The notes below the pieces were generated by a model. It searched no databases. It was given only the letters and a program-made list of their open reading frames with translations, and was not told the origin of the DNA. From assembly GCA_013815505.1 (NCBI GenBank), contig JACDGA010000121.1, positions 1 through 5,882 of the forward strand: DNA of 5,882 nt. Reading direction: 5' to 3'. The position numbers and the translations under genes were made by a program. Positions 4,049 through 5,882 of the stretch are shown here, piece after piece. Origin of the DNA: Acidimicrobiia bacterium. Lineage in GTDB: Bacteria > Actinomycetota > Acidimicrobiia > Acidimicrobiales > Ilumatobacteraceae. Position 1 is the first letter of the stretch, and each line of letters starts with the position of its first letter.

Positions 4049-5882
4049 ATGTCCCGGCCGCCGCCAACGGGTCGCGGCGACGTCATCGAAGAGATCCACG
4101 GGGTCGCCGTCGCCGACCCCTACCGGTGGCTCGAGGACAGTGACGCACCTGACGTGGCGGCGTGGGTCGACGCCCAGAACGCACACTCGGCGGCGGTCCT
4201 CGCCGGACTCGCCGACGGACCTCGCTGGCGAACGCGCGTGCTCGAGCAGCTGCGACGTCCGCTCGTGTCGGCGGTGTCGCTGCAGGCCGACACGATCATT
4301 TCGTTGGAGCGAGCGGAGGGTGCCGACCAGTCGGTGCTCGTCGTGCGGTCGCTCGGTGGCGGCCACGCGCCGCGAGTGCTCGTCGACGTGACCAGCGGCG
4401 CCGACGCGACGGCGGCGATCGACTGGTTCGAGGTCTCACCCGACGGGAGCCTCGTGGCGTTCGGCACGAGCGTCGGTGGCACGGAGCGCAGCGTGCTGCG
4501 TGTCGTCGCGACCGCTGATGGCAGCGTGCACGCCGACGAGATCCCCGACACGAGGGCGTGCAGCGTGGCTTGGGAACCCGACAGCGGCGGCTTCTTCTAC
4601 ACCCGCTACCCATCCGGTGACGAGTACGGCAGGATCGTGCGCCACCATCGGCTCGGCGACCCGCCTGATGCCGATCCCGAGGTCTGGACCGAGCTGCCGA
4701 TGCGGGCGGCGTGGCCCGACGTCGTGCTGTCGCCAGACGGACGCTGGTTGATCGTGCACGTGGGGGTCGGATGGTCGCGCACCGACGTCCACGTTCTCGA
4801 TCGCACGTCCGGCACGTGGTCGACCGTCATCGAGGGGGTCGAGTCGGAATCCCGCTTCGTCGTCGGCCACGACGGCCGGTCGCTGCTCGGCATGACGACG
4901 CTCGGCGCGTCGACGGGTCGAATCGTGAAGGTGCCGCTGCCCGCCGGCGACGACACGCCGCAGGAGTGGGAGACGGTCGTCGCCGAGCGCGACGCCGTCG
5001 TGTCGGTGCCGAGGATCGTCGGCGACGAGATGTGGGTGGTCGCCTCGGCCGGCGGCGCCGACGTCGTCGAACGCCGTGACGTCGCGGGCGAGTTGCTCGG
5101 CACGGTGGGTGACGACGGGTTCGTGAGCGTCGTCGGCCTCAGCGGTGATCGCGACACGGGTGCGGCACTCGTCCTCGTCGATCGCTTCGAGTCACCCCCG
5201 GAGGTGTGGCGTTCACGAACTGGAGGCGACCACGCTGGGGGTGGTGGCACAGTGCAGCGCGCCTGGTCGGTCGACGACACATCCGATGCCGACCTCGCGG
5301 GCTTGGTCGTCGACGCCGTCAGCTACCCGTCGCTCGACGGCACCGAGATCGGCATGTTCCTCGTCCATCGCGCTGACGTCAGCCCCCTCCACGCGACGGC
5401 GACGATCCTCAACGGGTACGGCGGCTTCGCCATCTCCCAGAGTCCCGCATGGTCGCCACAGATCGCGGCATGGTGCGCGGCTGGCGGCCTCTACGCCGTC
5501 GCCCAGCTGCGCGGCGGCATCGAGCACGGAGAGTCCTGGCACCGTGCCGGCAACCGCCAGCACAAGCAGCGGGTGTTCGACGACTTCGCCGCTGCGGCGG
5601 ACTGGCTCGTCGCGCACGACATGACGAGCCGCGACCGGTTGGCCGTCGTCGGCCGTTCCAACGGTGGCCTGCTCGTCGGCGCTGCGCTGACGCAGCGACC
5701 CGACTTGTGCCGTGCGGTGTGGTGCGGCGTGCCCCTGCTCGACATGGTGCGCTTCGCGCGCTTTCTGATCGCCGAGCTGTGGACGAGTGAGTACGGCGAC
5801 CCCGATGTCGCCGAGGAGTTTGCTTGGCTTCGCGCCTACTCGCCGTATCACCACGTGGTCGACGGCACGCCCTACCCAGCGG
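4049..5882 (+). CDS. Prolyl oligopeptidase family serine peptidase (S9A), 3' end missing
   Basis: S9A enzymes cleave short peptides, typically after proline, with a beta-propeller gating an alpha/beta-hydrolase domain. The 611 visible codons begin with a characteristic N-terminal DPYRWLED (23-30). The propeller follows, with blade-like SPDG and YTRYPSGDEYG stretches. The hydrolase domain starts near 425: NGYGGF (455-460, with the oxyanion-hole Tyr457 equivalent), QLRGGIEHGESWHRAG, VFDDFAAAADWL, and the nucleophile elbow GRSNGG (535-540) with Ser537. LVGAALTQRPDL, SEYGDP and the SPYHHV region follow. Family members run to about 690 residues, so the catalytic Asp and His should lie just past the window edge. 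GRSNGG has Arg where most members have Gly. No signal peptide is seen, so it is probably cytosolic. The ATG lacks a Shine-Dalgarno and follows the bL37-like stop by 10 nt, suggesting coupling. Exact substrate preference is inference. Confidence 0.95.
   Translation, partial: MSRPPPTGRGDVIEEIHGVAVADPYRWLEDSDAPDVAAWVDAQNAHSAAVLAGLADGPRWRTRVLEQLRRPLVSAVSLQADTIISLERAEGADQSVLVVRSLGGGHAPRVLVDVTSGADATAAIDWFEVSPDGSLVAFGTSVGGTERSVLRVVATADGSVHADEIPDTRACSVAWEPDSGGFFYTRYPSGDEYGRIVRHHRLGDPPDADPEVWTELPMRAAWPDVVLSPDGRWLIVHVGVGWSRTDVHVLDRTSGTWSTVIEGVESESRFVVGHDGRSLLGMTTLGASTGRIVKVPLPAGDDTPQEWETVVAERDAVVSVPRIVGDEMWVVASAGGADVVERRDVAGELLGTVGDDGFVSVVGLSGDRDTGAALVLVDRFESPPEVWRSRTGGDHAGGGGTVQRAWSVDDTSDADLAGLVVDAVSYPSLDGTEIGMFLVHRADVSPLHATATILNGYGGFAISQSPAWSPQIAAWCAAGGLYAVAQLRGGIEHGESWHRAGNRQHKQRVFDDFAAAADWLVAHDMTSRDRLAVVGRSNGGLLVGAALTQRPDLCRAVWCGVPLLDMVRFARFLIAELWTSEYGDPDVAEEFAWLRAYSPYHHVVDGTPYPA

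Overview
This GC-rich window carries densely packed, mostly short-gapped genes with strong GC3 bias. The protein types suggest a high-GC actinobacterium. The mix of a bL37-like ribosomal peptide, a two-cysteine secreted domain, an HhH-PHP protein and a hemerythrin with a Rho_N-like tail would fit Acidimicrobiia (Ilumatobacter-like), but that assignment is inference. It reads as ordinary chromosomal backbone. I see no tRNA, rRNA, insertion sequence, phage gene or CRISPR array.

Layout, left to right. (1) The 5' part of a major facilitator superfamily transporter lies on the minus strand and runs off the left edge. (2) Divergent from it is a plus-strand gene for a single-pass membrane protein with a Pro/Gly-rich N-terminal tail, a Thr/Asp-rich TDDTG repeat linker and a small two-cysteine C-terminal domain (456-1157). 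(3) Converging on it with a 6 bp gap is a minus-strand pair: a hemerythrin HHE protein (2862-2257), then the ribosome-associated ATPase YchF (2252-1164) 4 bp downstream, very probably one operon. (4) Divergent from the hemerythrin gene across 46 bp is a PolX-like HhH-PHP phosphoesterase that lacks the polymerase palm (2909-3940). (5) It is followed by a 28-residue, very basic peptide that looks like ribosomal protein bL37 (3952-4038). (6) After a 10 bp gap comes a prolyl oligopeptidase family (S9A) serine peptidase, which runs off the right edge after its nucleophile serine but before the expected catalytic Asp and His.

Three genes (hemerythrin, PHP, bL37-like) share one start architecture: a TANNNT -10-like hexamer 7-9 nt before the ATG and no Shine-Dalgarno. 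This suggests leaderless or nearly leaderless transcripts. The membrane protein gene instead has a clear Shine-Dalgarno (AAAGGA).

Functionally, two products (YchF and the bL37-like peptide) belong to the translation apparatus, one is a probable nucleic-acid-related phosphoesterase, one is a probable O2/redox-responsive di-iron protein, and one degrades peptides. I do not see a convincing new multi-gene system. The points most worth a second look are the tiny bL37-like gene, the palm-less PolX relative, the hemerythrin/Rho_N-like fusion paired with ychF, and the leaderless starts.
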